41,330 bases of DNA from Candidatus Methylomirabilota bacterium (GCA_022614955.1 JAKEHP010000218.1:1-41330), one strand, 5' to 3'; positions 17,331-28,091 are shown, counted from the first letter of the stretch. The notes: generated by a model not told the origin, from the letters alone. Made by a program: numbers and translations.

Positions 17331-17471
17331 GGCGCCCCTATTGTACCCGGGGGCGGCGGCGCGCGCCACCGGTGCGTGCCGATGGCGTCCCGGGCGCTCC
17401 GGCGGCGGCGGTTTTTCCACGGGAACCGGCCGCGGCCGTGCTAGACTGCGGCGACCCGCGGGAGGAGGGGC

Positions 17472-18164
17472 ATGGGGGAGGGGCGCCGCCGACACCGCCG
17501 GTACACCCTGGAGCTTCCGGTCCGTTGCCGCGTGGAGCACCCGGCGGGGGAATCACACCAGAACCTCCTGGGGCATACCCTGAACATGAGCGAGGAGGGG
17601 CTGGCCCTCGTCCTCCCGGTTCCCCTGGCGTCCGGGGCCGAGGTGACCGTCCTGCTGGATCTGCCGGAGGGACCGGCCGTGGCCGAGGGAACGGTCGTCT
17701 GGGCTGGGCCTGCTGGTCACAGGGAGGAGGGGCGGCGACACGGCGTGCGGATCCGGAACATGTCCCCGACCCACGAGGTCCGCTGGCGGCAGTTCCTGGT
17801 CCGGATGGCCTCCCAGACCTACTCGCGGCGGCACGGGCGCCTGGGGATCCGTCTCCAGATCCAGTGCGCCGTACTGAGCCGGCCGCCCCGGGAGCTTGCC
17901 GGGCGGACGATGGACCTGAGCCCGGGCGGGGTGCAGCTCCTCCTACCCGAGGCGGTCCCGGTCGGAGCCCGCCTCAACCTGTCGCTCCAGGTCCCGATGG
18001 GCCCCCGGGCCCTGGAGGGGGAGGTGGTGTGGTGTGCGCCCGCCGAGGGGGGGGAGCACCGGGTGGGCGTGCAGTTCCCGCAGGACTCCTGGGGCTGGTC
18101 CTTCCTCCTGGACCTAGCGGAGAGGGAAGGTGCGGGGCCGGGGGAGAGCGCGAATCCGCGTTGA
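17472..18164 (+). CDS. Tandem PilZ-domain protein
   Basis: RRRHRRYTLELPVRCRV...NMSEEGLALVLPVPL and SRRHGRLGIRLQIQCAV...DLSPGGVQLLLPEAV: two RxxxR/[D/N]xSxxG units. Confidence 0.8.
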   Translation: MGEGRRRHRRYTLELPVRCRVEHPAGESHQNLLGHTLNMSEEGLALVLPVPLASGAEVTVLLDLPEGPAVAEGTVVWAGPAGHREEGRRHGVRIRNMSPTHEVRWRQFLVRMASQTYSRRHGRLGIRLQIQCAVLSRPPRELAGRTMDLSPGGVQLLLPEAVPVGARLNLSLQVPMGPRALEGEVVWCAPAEGGEHRVGVQFPQDSWGWSFLLDLAEREGAGPGESANPR

Positions 18165-18236
18165 CAGGAATGCCGGGGGAGGTGTCAGGCGCCTCCGGCG
18201 GCGAGCATCCGGCTCGAGGAGCGGTACCGGCGGGCC

Positions 18237-19091
18237 ATGCACATGGGCGATCCGCAGGGCACCCCTTTGCAGCAGCGGCCCCCCCCGCCTCGGACCCGCC
18301 CCCTCCGCACGGCGTGCGTGGCCGTGGTGGTCCTCCTAGCCCTGACAGAGGCCACCGGGGCCCAGCCACCGGACGGGAAGCAGGTGTACGGGCGTCACTG
18401 CGAGGTCTGCCACGGTCTGATCGGGGACGGCAACGGCGAGGCAGCGGCGCGGCTGCGCACCAAACCCGCGGACTTCACCGCGGGCCGATACAAATTCCGC
18501 TCCACCATGAGCGGTGCCCCTCCCACCGACGAGGACCTCCTCCGCACTGTCACCCGCGGGGTGCGGGGCACCGCCATGGTTCCGCAGGCCCACATCGGCG
18601 CCGGGGAGCTTCGGGTGGTGGTGGCCTACCTGAAGACCCTCTCCCCGCGCTTCGCCGAGCCGGCGCGGCCGCCCGTGTCCGTCCCCCCCGCCCCGGCCGT
18701 CACGCCCGAGCTGGTGGCCAGGGGGGCGAGGGTGTACAGGGCCTCGGGATGTCCGGAGTGCCACGGCGACGGGGGGAAGGGGGACGGGCCCTCGGCCAGG
18801 AAGGGCATGAAGGACTCCCGCGATCTGCCCATCGTCCCCACGGATCTGACGCGGCGGCCGCTCAAGCGGGGCTCCGACACGCAGGAGACCTGGAAGAGCA
18901 TTGCCCTCGGCCTGGACGGCACCCCGATGCCGTCCTACACCGACGCGCTGGAGCCGGGTGAGATCTGGGCCCTGGTCTTCTTTCTAGAATCTCTCGTGAC
19001 ACCGGACCAGCGCCAGCCTGAGGAACGCCTCCTCCCGGGGGAGGAGGTCCTCGGCGATCAGATCGAGCGGGAGCATCAAGGCAGACACTGA
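18237..19091 (+). CDS. Diheme c-type cytochrome
   Basis: Two heme motifs, CEVCH and CPECH, signal-like N-terminus, class I cytochrome c domains. Confidence 0.88.
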   Translation: MHMGDPQGTPLQQRPPPPRTRPLRTACVAVVVLLALTEATGAQPPDGKQVYGRHCEVCHGLIGDGNGEAAARLRTKPADFTAGRYKFRSTMSGAPPTDEDLLRTVTRGVRGTAMVPQAHIGAGELRVVVAYLKTLSPRFAEPARPPVSVPPAPAVTPELVARGARVYRASGCPECHGDGGKGDGPSARKGMKDSRDLPIVPTDLTRRPLKRGSDTQETWKSIALGLDGTPMPSYTDALEPGEIWALVFFLESLVTPDQRQPEERLLPGEEVLGDQIEREHQGRH

Positions 19092-19120
19092 TCCGGCCAC
19101 CCGAACATGGAGGTCACACC

Positions 19121-19486
19121 ATGAAAGCGACCCTCCGGATTGTCCTCGCCACCTTCCTCGCCCTCGGCGTGATCGTACCCGCCGGGGCCCAGAGCGAGCG
19201 GGACCTTCAGGCCGTGAACATCAACTACGAGGGGAACAACGTCTGGACGCCCGGGACTTACGTGGTGAAGCAGGGGGAGAAGGTCCGGTTCAAGCTCTAC
19301 AACCGGGTGAAGGCGGACCCCAACGTCCACGGCTTCGCCATTGACGAGTTCAATGTGAAGGTGGACGTATACCGGGACAAGCCCGAGACCGTGGAGTTCG
19401 TGGCCGACAAGGCCGGGCTCTTCCGGATCTGGTGCCACCTCCACCCGGCCCACCTGCCGGGCCAGCTCCTGGTCCTCGAGAAGTAG
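19121..19486 (+). CDS. Secreted cupredoxin-domain protein
   Basis: Signal peptide; VHGFAIDEFNVKVDVYRDKPETVEFVADKAGLFRIWCHLHPAHLPGQLLVLEK. Confidence 0.85.
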   Translation: MKATLRIVLATFLALGVIVPAGAQSERDLQAVNINYEGNNVWTPGTYVVKQGEKVRFKLYNRVKADPNVHGFAIDEFNVKVDVYRDKPETVEFVADKAGLFRIWCHLHPAHLPGQLLVLEK

Positions 19487-19651
19487 AACGAGTGCCGGGC
19501 CAACTGACGAGCATCACAAGGCCTCGGCGCCGCGCCCTTTCCCCGGGCCGGCCGCTCCTCCGCCCGATGCGAGGAAAGGGCTACGTCGCGGCCAGCCCGG
19601 GCGGGCGGCGGCAGCACGAGGCGCGGGAGGGCTCCGGGGGGGCGCCGCCCC

Positions 19652-20266
<615 letters not shown>

Positions 20267-20314
20267 CTCACGCCCTCCCGGACCGGCCCGTCTGCCGGGA
20301 CCGATCCTGACCGC

Positions 20315-22390
20315 TCACCGACTCGCCTGCGCCGCTGATCCTTCCCCCTCCCCCATCCCCTCCGCCGGCTCCGCCTCCCGAGGCTCAGCCCTCAACGGTA
20401 CCCCCACGGCCTCCTCCCCGCGGAGGAAGACCTCCCGCATCGCCCCCGGGCTGCTGGGTGCTGCCGGTGCGCCGGTCCGGGCGTCCACCTCTAGGAAGAA
20501 GACGCCCTCGGGAACGGGAAAGTCGGTCGGGGGTCGCGACGCGAGCCCGCGCCGCATGAAGTCGGCCCAGAGGGGCGCGGCGAGACGACCGGCCGTCTCG
20601 TGCGGCCCCAGGGAGCGGGGCGCATCGTAGCCCAGCCACACGCCCGCCGCCAGCTCCGGCGTATAGCCGACGAACCAGAGGTCGGCCGCATCCTGGCTGG
20701 TGCCGGTCTTCCCCGCCGCCGGGCGGCCGACGGTCTGGGCTTTCTGGCCCGTCCCCCGCTCCACCGCCCCCTGCAGGACCGAGGTGAGGAGGTACGCGAC
20801 CTCCTCCTTGAGGGCTGGCTGGACCTCGGGCCGATACTCCTCCAGAAGCGTCCCGCCCGGCTCTTCCACCCGGACGATGGCGTGGGGAGCGGCCAGGCTG
20901 CCGCCGTTGGCCAACGCGGCATAGGCGGCGGTGAGTTCCAGGAGCGTCACCTCCGAGACTCCCAACGCCAGGGCGTACTCCCGTCTGAGGGGGCCCCGGA
21001 TTCCCAAGCGGCGGGCCACCTCCACCACGCCGTCCACGCCGACAGACTCCAGGAGCCGAACCGTGGGGACATTGATGGACTCCTCCAGGGCCCGGCGGAC
21101 CGTGACCGGGCCCCGGTAGAGCCGATCGTAATTCTCGGGGGCCCAGGCCTCCCGCTGCTTCCCCAGACCCTTGGGGTAGCGCGCGGGGGCATCCTCCAGG
21201 AGATCCGCGGCGCTGATCCCCCGCTCGAACGCAGCAGCGAAGACGAAGGGCTTGAAGGCCGAGCCGGGCTGCCGCCGCGCCCGCGCCGCCCGATTGAACT
21301 GGCTCCGCCCGTAGGCCGTCCCGCCGACCATGGCCCGGATGGCACCCGTGGCCGGCTCGACAGCCACCAAGGCCCCCTCGAGGCCGGGCGCCTCATGCTC
21401 CCCACGCGGTGGAGCCGGCGGCGTGGCCCCGCGCCGAGGGGAAGGAGCCAGGGCTGCCGCACCCGCCTTTACCCCCGCCCGGACGGACTCCAGAGCCTGC
21501 CGCTGGAGGGCCAGGTCGAGCGTCGTGGTCACCCGGAGCCCCCCGCGCGCCAGCAAAACCGCGCCGTAGCGCTCCTCCAGAACCTCCCGGACGTAATCCA
21601 CGAAGTGCCCGGCCTTCCCCCGGCTCTTGAACAGCGGAGTGATCCGGACGGGCGCCCGGGCGGCGACCTTGGCGGCCGGCTCCTTCAGGAAGCCCTCCGC
21701 CACCATCCGGTGCAGGACGTGATCCCGCCGCGCCTTCGCCCGGGCGGCGTCCAGCAGGGGGGAGTAGAGACCGGGGGCGCGGATGAGCCCGGCCAACAGT
21801 GCGGCCTCCGGCAGCGCGAGGGCCCGGACGGACTTGCTGAAGTAGGTCCGGGTCGCGGCCTCGACCCCGTATGCCCCGTGCCCGAAGTAGACGGCGTTCA
21901 GGTACATCTCCAGGATCTTGTCCTTGCTGTAGCGCTCCTCGATCTTCTGGGCCAGGCGGATCTCTTGCAGCTTCCGGGCGACGGTCCGCTCCGGGGTGAG
22001 GAAGAGGGTCTTGGCCAACTGCTGCGTGATGGTGCTCCCCCCTTCCCGGAGGTGGCCCGCCGCCAGGTTGCTGAGGGCGGCCCGGGCCATGGCCGTCCAG
22101 TCCAGGGCCCCGTGCCGGTAGAAACGGGAGTCCTCGGTGGCGATGACGGCCTCCCGCAGCACCCGGGGGATCTGGGCGAGGGGGACAAAAACCCGGTGCT
22201 CCTGGGTGAGGGTGGCGAAGGGCTCCCCGTCTTTGGAGAGGAGCAGGCTGGGCTCCCCGGGCGTGAAGATTTCCAGCCGCTCGAGCTGCGGGAGGTCCTC
22301 CCCGTCGGGCGCGGCGGCCGGTGGGGCCGCGCGGGCGGAGGCCGCGAGGGCGGTCGAGGCCAGGAGGAGCAGGGCGGCGGCGCTCCTCAT
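20315..22390 (-). CDS. Penicillin-binding protein 1A (transglycosylase/transpeptidase)
   Basis: EDSRFYRHGALDWTAMARA, GGSTITQQLAKTLFL, SxxK-type ARRQPGSAFKPFVFA, AGKTGTSQDAADLWFVGYTP. ATG at 22390. Confidence 0.93.
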   Translation of the reverse strand: MRSAAALLLLASTALAASARAAPPAAAPDGEDLPQLERLEIFTPGEPSLLLSKDGEPFATLTQEHRVFVPLAQIPRVLREAVIATEDSRFYRHGALDWTAMARAALSNLAAGHLREGGSTITQQLAKTLFLTPERTVARKLQEIRLAQKIEERYSKDKILEMYLNAVYFGHGAYGVEAATRTYFSKSVRALALPEAALLAGLIRAPGLYSPLLDAARAKARRDHVLHRMVAEGFLKEPAAKVAARAPVRITPLFKSRGKAGHFVDYVREVLEERYGAVLLARGGLRVTTTLDLALQRQALESVRAGVKAGAAALAPSPRRGATPPAPPRGEHEAPGLEGALVAVEPATGAIRAMVGGTAYGRSQFNRAARARRQPGSAFKPFVFAAAFERGISAADLLEDAPARYPKGLGKQREAWAPENYDRLYRGPVTVRRALEESINVPTVRLLESVGVDGVVEVARRLGIRGPLRREYALALGVSEVTLLELTAAYAALANGGSLAAPHAIVRVEEPGGTLLEEYRPEVQPALKEEVAYLLTSVLQGAVERGTGQKAQTVGRPAAGKTGTSQDAADLWFVGYTPELAAGVWLGYDAPRSLGPHETAGRLAAPLWADFMRRGLASRPPTDFPVPEGVFFLEVDARTGAPAAPSSPGAMREVFLRGEEAVGVPLRAEPREAEPAEGMGEGEGSAAQASR

Positions 22391-23427
22391 CTCTTGGGCT
22401 CGGGGACGACGGCGCCCCCCTGCACGGCCCGGACGGTCTGCGTCCAGCGGGCGCCGTCCTCGGGGGTGCAGGCCTGCACGATCCGGAGGCCGTGGGGCAC
22501 GTCGCCGGGGCGGCGGGCCGAGGAGGACCCGCACCAGGCCACGGTGGCGGTGAGGGCAACGGGCCCGGCCGGCGTCTCGACCCGGAGGAGGAGCGGCGTC
22601 GTGACGGGGAACCGCTCGGGCAGGATGCAGAGGAGGCCCCCGGTGCTGATGTTCCCGGTGAACCCCGCCACTTCCCGCCTCTTGGCCGTCCCGCCGGTGG
22701 CCTGGGCCGTGACGGCGTAGCGGGCGACGTAGCGGGGAGAGGCCCGCTGACGCCGCTCGCCGTCCGGCCGCGGAGAGGGGAGAACCTGGAGCCGGCGCAG
22801 CGCCATCTCCACGAGGCTGAGGAAGCGGAGCGCCTCGAAAGGCTTGGCCAGGCAGAAGGCGGCTCCTTCCCGGAAGGCTCGCTCGTTGAACTCGGCCCCG
22901 GCGGCCGCCGTGAACATCAGGACCGGGATCCCCTTCAGGTTGGGGTCCTTCTTCAGGTGGGCGCAGGTCGTGTAGCCGTCCAGGCCCGGCATCATCACGT
23001 CCAGGACAACCAGGTCGGGGCGCCGATCCCGCGCCACCTCCAGCCCCTCGAACCCGCTGGTGGCGGTCACGGCGTCGATCCGCCGGGTGGCGAGGATGTC
23101 CCGCAGCAGCTCCAGGATGGCCTTGTCGTCGTCCACCACCAGGACGAGCGGACGCTCCCGCGCCGGACGCTCCAAGGGGGTCGCCGCGACCGGCTCGGCC
23201 GGCCGGAAGGCGCAGTAGGGAGCTTTATCGTCGCAGAGAAGGAGGGGTCCGTAAGGGGTGTCTTGCCCGCTCTCGGCCGAGACCTGGATAGCCGTCTTCA
23301 CCTGGGGGAGCGTCCGGGTGCCGGGCTCCACGGTGTTCTTGTGGACCCGGACCAGGCAGGTGTGGGTCTCCCTCTCCCCGTCGGCGTGCCGGACGTGCAA
23401 GTAGAAGTGACACTCGGGTCGAATCAC
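22387..23427 (-). CDS. Response regulator receiver plus PilZ domain protein
   Basis: REC: PLVLVVDDDKAILELL...DLVVLDVMMPGLDGYTTC...LAKPFEALR. PilZ-like: RQRASPRYVARYAVTAQATGG...GFTGNISTGGLLCILPERF. Overlaps the PBP gene by 4 bp. Confidence 0.85.
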   Translation of the reverse strand: MIRPECHFYLHVRHADGERETHTCLVRVHKNTVEPGTRTLPQVKTAIQVSAESGQDTPYGPLLLCDDKAPYCAFRPAEPVAATPLERPARERPLVLVVDDDKAILELLRDILATRRIDAVTATSGFEGLEVARDRRPDLVVLDVMMPGLDGYTTCAHLKKDPNLKGIPVLMFTAAAGAEFNERAFREGAAFCLAKPFEALRFLSLVEMALRRLQVLPSPRPDGERRQRASPRYVARYAVTAQATGGTAKRREVAGFTGNISTGGLLCILPERFPVTTPLLLRVETPAGPVALTATVAWCGSSSARRPGDVPHGLRIVQACTPEDGARWTQTVRAVQGGAVVPEPKR

Positions 23428-23637
23428 CCGCTCCTCCTGCCGCCGACTCGCCCGGCTACCCCAGGGGGGAGGCGCCGAGCGCGACGCGAGGGCCCACCCC
23501 GTCCGTGACCCTTCCCCCTCGGGTCATCTGCACCCGGAAAATGACCCGGCCATCTTACCCCAGCGGCACGGGAGGGACAAGACCGGACCGGGGCCGCAAC
23601 CGGGAAGGACGCGACGGGCGGCGGTGGGGCAACGCGG

Positions 23638-26600
23638 TCAGGCACGGGCGGGCAGCTGGAGGTGCAGCGGAAGTGTGAAGGTAAAAGTTGACCCCTTCCC
23701 GTCGGCGCTCTCCAAGGTGAGGGTCCCCCCGTGCAGCTCCACCAAGCGCCGGGTGAGGGGCAGGCCGAGGCCGGTCCCCTGCACCTGGCGGGCATAGGCC
23801 GAGTCCACCTGCTCAAACTCCCCGAAGATCCGCTCCTGGTCCTCGCGGAGGATCCCGATGCCGGTGTCGGCCACCGCCACCTCCACCAGGCTGCCGACCC
23901 GCCGCCCCCGGACAGTCACCCGGCCCCCTTCCGGAGTGAACTTGATGGCATTGCTGAGCAGGTTGTAGAGGATCTGCTTCAGCTTCGCCGGGTCCGCCTC
24001 GATGAGACCCACCTCCGGCGCCACCTCGAGGCCAACTCCCAGCCCCTTGCGAATCGCTTCGGACCGGACCAGCGTGAGGGCATCCTCCAGCGTCTGCGGG
24101 AGATAGCAGGGCTCGGGGTGGAGGACCATCTTGCCCGCCTCGATCTTGGACAGGTCCAGGAGATCGTTGAGGAGGTCCAGGAGGTGCTTCCCGCTGGCGT
24201 GGATGCTCTCCACGTACTCCACCTGCTTCGAGGTCAGGTCTCCCACGAAGCGGTCCAGGAGGACCTCCGAGAAGCCCTGGATGGCGTGCAGCGGTGTCCG
24301 GAGCTCGTGGGACATGCTGGCCAGGAAGCGGGACTTCTGCCGCGAGGCCTCGGCCAGCTCCTTCGTCCGCTCCGCGATCCGCTGCTCGAGGGTCGCCGAG
24401 TGCTCCTTCAAGGACTGGTAGAGGCGCGCGTTCTCGATGGCGATCGCGGCGTGCCCGGCAAAGATGCCGAGGAGTGAGCGCGTCTCCTCCCGGATAGGCC
24501 GCCGGGTCTCGGGGTTGCCGGCGGCAATGACGCCGATCGCCTCCCCGCGGGCCACCAGGGGGATGTTGACGAAGATGCGGGCCCGCAGGGCTTTCAGGTG
24601 GGCATAGGGGGGGTGCAGGCGGAGCGCCTCCGGAACCGGCCCCTCGCCGTTCCAGCAGACATCCACCTTCTCTAGGAAGGCCCGGGCCAGCCCGCCCCCG
24701 GCCGGGCCCAGGGGAACGGTCAGCGCCGCAAGCGGCTCCTCCCCCCCGCCCACCCGGGCCACGCACCTGAGAGCCGTCCGCCCCTCGTCTGGGAGGAAGA
24801 TGTTGATCCAGTCCAGCGCCAGGATCTCGTGGGCCCCGCGGAGGATGTGGGCCAGCCGCTCCTCCAGCGACGCTTCCTCCTGGATGGCGATGCTCAGCCT
24901 GTGTAGCTCCTCCAGGTTCCGCCGCGACTCCTCCAGGTGCTCCGTGGAGCCCTTCAGCTCGGCGTAGAGGCGGGCGTTCTCCAGGGCGATGGCGGCGTGG
25001 CTCCCGAGGGAGGCAAGCAGATCCAGCTCGCCGGCGTCGAACCGGCGAACCGTCCGGGTGAACACCGCCAGCGTCCCTACGGCCCGGTCCCCCAAAAGCA
25101 GGGGAACACCGGCGTACGCCACCACCCCCTCGGCGACCGCCCACTCCCGGTTCACGACCCGCGGGTCGGTCTGGAAGTCCTCCACCACCAGCGGGGTCTT
25201 GCATTCGAGCAGGCGGCCCGAGACCCCCTCGCCGGGGCGGAAGATCCGGGTGTGTCGCGTGGCCCCCGAGCGGAGCCCATAGTCCGCCCGCTGCGCAAGC
25301 AGGCCGGTCCCGGGGTCCACCACCGCGAGCGTGGCGGCGTCTGCCCGGAGGAGCTCCACCGACACCCGGACGATGTTCTCCAGGACCGCCTGGGCATCCA
25401 GGCTCGCCGTGACGGTCCGGCTCAGCTCCGCGAGACGTCGCAAGCGCTCGCCGGTGGCTCGGGCCTCCTCGAAGAGGCGGGCGTTCTCGATGGCGATGGC
25501 CAGTTGCCGGGCGATGGGGAGGAGGACCGGGAGGTCCCGGGTCGAGAACGCCCCGGGCCGGCCGCTGCACAGGTTGAAGGTCCCGAGCGCCTTCTCCTTG
25601 GCCAGGAGGGGGATCGCCACCCAGGATCGAAGCCCCGCGGCGGCCAGGGCGGTGTCTTCGGGGAAGCCCTCCCCCTCGGGAACAGCCAGGATGTCCTGCC
25701 GGAAGTAGGGCTCGCCCTTCGCCAGGGCGAAGGCCACCGCCGACCCGGCGGCTGGGTGGGTGATCCCCTCCGTGACCGCCGGGGGCCCGGCCTCCTTCAC
25801 CATCAGCATCGCGATCCCTTCCCCCCCCTGGTCCAGGAGCGCCATGCTGATCCGGTCGAAGAGGAGAAGCTTGGCCGTCTCCTCCGCGGCGATGTCGAAG
25901 ACCTGTCGGACACTCAGGCTGGAGGAGATCGTGCTGGCGATCCGGTTTGCCGCGCTGATCTGCTCCGCCCGCTCCTGGGCCTCGGTGAAGAGGCTCGCGT
26001 TCTCCAGGGCAATCGCCGCCTGCTGGGAGAAGACCCGGAGCAGCTCCATCGTCTCGTGGGGGAGCGGGCGCCGGCTCGCCTTGTTGTCCGCCACCAGGAC
26101 ACCAATGGCGCGCCCCCGGGAGAGGAGGGGGAGGATCGCGAAGGCGCGGCACCGGAAGGACCGAAGGGCGGCCGCGGGGCCCGGCATCCGGTACTCCGGC
26201 GGGACCGGCCCCGGTCCCTCCCAGACCACGTCCCGAGCCTCCCGGTAGGCGAGAGCGACGGCTCCTCCCTCGGGCCCGACGGGGAGGCGCAGCGCCGCCA
26301 GCGGATCCTCTGTCGCCCCCAGGACGGCGCGGCACTCCAGCGTCCCCCCCTCCGGGTCAGGGAGGAAGATGCCGATCCGGTCGAGACCCAACACCTCGTG
26401 CGCTCCCTGGAGGATCAGGTCCAGCCGCTCCCCCAGTGGGATGGCCTCCTGGAGGGCGATGGTGAGCCGGTACAGCTCCGCCAGCCGCCGGTTCGTGTCC
26501 CCCAGGCGGGCGGTGGAAGCCTGCAGGTCGCCGTACAGGCGGGCGCTATCAATGGCCATCCCCACCTGCCCCCCCAGGACGTTCAGGAGCAGGAGCTCCT

Positions 26601-28083
26601 GCGCCAAGAAGGGTCGCGCCTCCCGCCGATAGACACAGAGGAGACCCACGGGCCCCGTCTCGGCCATCAGCGGGAAGATGGCGAGGGCCCTCAGCCCCTC
26701 CTCCCGCGCGTAGAGCTCCCCTCCCCGGGCATAGGTGGTGATGTCCGGGATGCTGATGTGCTCCCCCCGGGCCGCCGCCTCGCGGGCCAGGGGGCTGTCC
26801 TGCCACCGGATCCGGGCCCGCTCGCGGACGAACCTTTCCCGGCGCCCCCGGTGGGCCCGCAGGACCAGCTCGTCGGTCCCCGGGTCCAGGACGCGGAAGT
26901 GACAGGCGTCCACCGGGAGGACGCTCATGACCGTCTCCAGGGCGGTCTCCAGGAGCCGGTCGAGGTCCAGGGTCCGGCCCACGGCAGTGATGACGGTGTT
27001 CAGCGCCTCCAGCGCCCGGTTGCGCTGGCGGATCTCCCGGTCCCGGCTGAGGATCAGCTCCGCCATCCGGGTGAGCGCCGCCGAGAGCTGGGCCACCTCG
27101 TCCTGTCCCGGGACCGTGAAGCCGGCCGCCAGATCCTCGGGACGGGTCACGGCCCACACCCTGGTGGTCAGCCGACGAATGGGCCGCGTGAGCCAGGTAC
27201 CCAGGCCCCCGGCCAGGATGGCCGCGACGAGGACGGCGAGCCCAGTGGCGACGAGGATCCGCCTCTGCAGCCGCGCGGCCGGCAGGTAGGCCTCCCCGGC
27301 GGTCTGCTGCACGGCCAGCGTCCAGCCCGTCCCCACGACCGCGGCATAGGCGCCGATCAGCGGCTCTCGGCCCGGGATCTCCAGCTCGCGGACCCCCCGT
27401 AGCGTCAGCCGAGCGACCTCCCGGGCCGCCTCGAGGTGAAGTGTCTGCTCGCCCGGCGGGTTTCGGTCCGCCACCGCCAGGACCTCCCCCTCCCGATCCA
27501 CCAGGTAGAGGCTGCCGGTCTTGCCGATGCTGACGCCCCGCATGGCGTCCGCGATCTCGGTCAGCTCCAGGGTTCCCAGCAGGGCCCCAACCACCTCCCC
27601 GCGCGACCCCCGGACGGGCCGGGCGATGCGCAGGGTCGGCGGGGAGGTCTCGCGGTCGCGGGTGAGCAGTGGGCCGATGGCGTCCTGGTCCAGGGCGAGA
27701 AGGAGGGCCGGGTCCCCCGCCACGGACGGCGGCGCCCCGGTGAAGGAGGCCGCCAGGACACGGCCGGTTCGGTCCACCAGCAGGAGTCGCTCCAGCGTGA
27801 GATGGGTCTCGTCCAGGGCCCGCAAGGCCGAGCGGAGGCGGGTGGGGTCCCCCCCCGGAACCTCTTCCATCAGCCCGCGGGCCCCCAGCTCCAGGACCTT
27901 GTCGGCGGCCCCCACGATCCGCGCGATCTCGTCCGCCATCCCGAGGGCGACCTGGGCCGCCCCCCGCTGCAGCGCGGAGCGGAGGCTCTCACGACTCTGT
28001 CTCAGGGTGAGCGTCCCGAGGTAGAGCCCCTGCGCCAGGAGGAGGCTGGCCAGGAGCAGGATGAGCTTCGTCCGGAAACCCAT
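23638..28083 (-). CDS. Large multi-sensor histidine kinase (periplasmic cache-like sensor, HAMP, five GAF domains, HisKA, HATPase)
   Basis: N-terminal TM, extracytoplasmic sensor, HAMP (TRPIRRLTTRV), five GAF-like blocks, FLASMSHELRTPLHAIQGFSE H-box, and N/G boxes LLSNAIKFTPEGG, ADTGIGI, GTGLGLPLTRRLVELHGG. ATG at 28083. Confidence 0.9.
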   Translation of the reverse strand: MGFRTKLILLLASLLLAQGLYLGTLTLRQSRESLRSALQRGAAQVALGMADEIARIVGAADKVLELGARGLMEEVPGGDPTRLRSALRALDETHLTLERLLLVDRTGRVLAASFTGAPPSVAGDPALLLALDQDAIGPLLTRDRETSPPTLRIARPVRGSRGEVVGALLGTLELTEIADAMRGVSIGKTGSLYLVDREGEVLAVADRNPPGEQTLHLEAAREVARLTLRGVRELEIPGREPLIGAYAAVVGTGWTLAVQQTAGEAYLPAARLQRRILVATGLAVLVAAILAGGLGTWLTRPIRRLTTRVWAVTRPEDLAAGFTVPGQDEVAQLSAALTRMAELILSRDREIRQRNRALEALNTVITAVGRTLDLDRLLETALETVMSVLPVDACHFRVLDPGTDELVLRAHRGRRERFVRERARIRWQDSPLAREAAARGEHISIPDITTYARGGELYAREEGLRALAIFPLMAETGPVGLLCVYRREARPFLAQELLLLNVLGGQVGMAIDSARLYGDLQASTARLGDTNRRLAELYRLTIALQEAIPLGERLDLILQGAHEVLGLDRIGIFLPDPEGGTLECRAVLGATEDPLAALRLPVGPEGGAVALAYREARDVVWEGPGPVPPEYRMPGPAAALRSFRCRAFAILPLLSRGRAIGVLVADNKASRRPLPHETMELLRVFSQQAAIALENASLFTEAQERAEQISAANRIASTISSSLSVRQVFDIAAEETAKLLLFDRISMALLDQGGEGIAMLMVKEAGPPAVTEGITHPAAGSAVAFALAKGEPYFRQDILAVPEGEGFPEDTALAAAGLRSWVAIPLLAKEKALGTFNLCSGRPGAFSTRDLPVLLPIARQLAIAIENARLFEEARATGERLRRLAELSRTVTASLDAQAVLENIVRVSVELLRADAATLAVVDPGTGLLAQRADYGLRSGATRHTRIFRPGEGVSGRLLECKTPLVVEDFQTDPRVVNREWAVAEGVVAYAGVPLLLGDRAVGTLAVFTRTVRRFDAGELDLLASLGSHAAIALENARLYAELKGSTEHLEESRRNLEELHRLSIAIQEEASLEERLAHILRGAHEILALDWINIFLPDEGRTALRCVARVGGGEEPLAALTVPLGPAGGGLARAFLEKVDVCWNGEGPVPEALRLHPPYAHLKALRARIFVNIPLVARGEAIGVIAAGNPETRRPIREETRSLLGIFAGHAAIAIENARLYQSLKEHSATLEQRIAERTKELAEASRQKSRFLASMSHELRTPLHAIQGFSEVLLDRFVGDLTSKQVEYVESIHASGKHLLDLLNDLLDLSKIEAGKMVLHPEPCYLPQTLEDALTLVRSEAIRKGLGVGLEVAPEVGLIEADPAKLKQILYNLLSNAIKFTPEGGRVTVRGRRVGSLVEVAVADTGIGILREDQERIFGEFEQVDSAYARQVQGTGLGLPLTRRLVELHGGTLTLESADGKGSTFTFTLPLHLQLPARA

Positions 28084-28091
28084 GGATTCCC

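Noticed and set aside
17372-18961. 529-aa plus-strand ORF overlapping the PilZ and cytochrome genes
   Set aside because: Pro/Gly/Arg-rich frame-shadow; PilZ motifs and CxxCH motifs occur in the other frame.
20600-22720. 706-aa plus-strand ORF opposite PBP1A
   Set aside because: Shadow frame; no domain-like sequence.
24937-27402. 821-aa plus-strand ORF opposite the sensor kinase
   Set aside because: Low-complexity R/G/P/Q-rich translation typical of the shadow frame of a high-GC gene.
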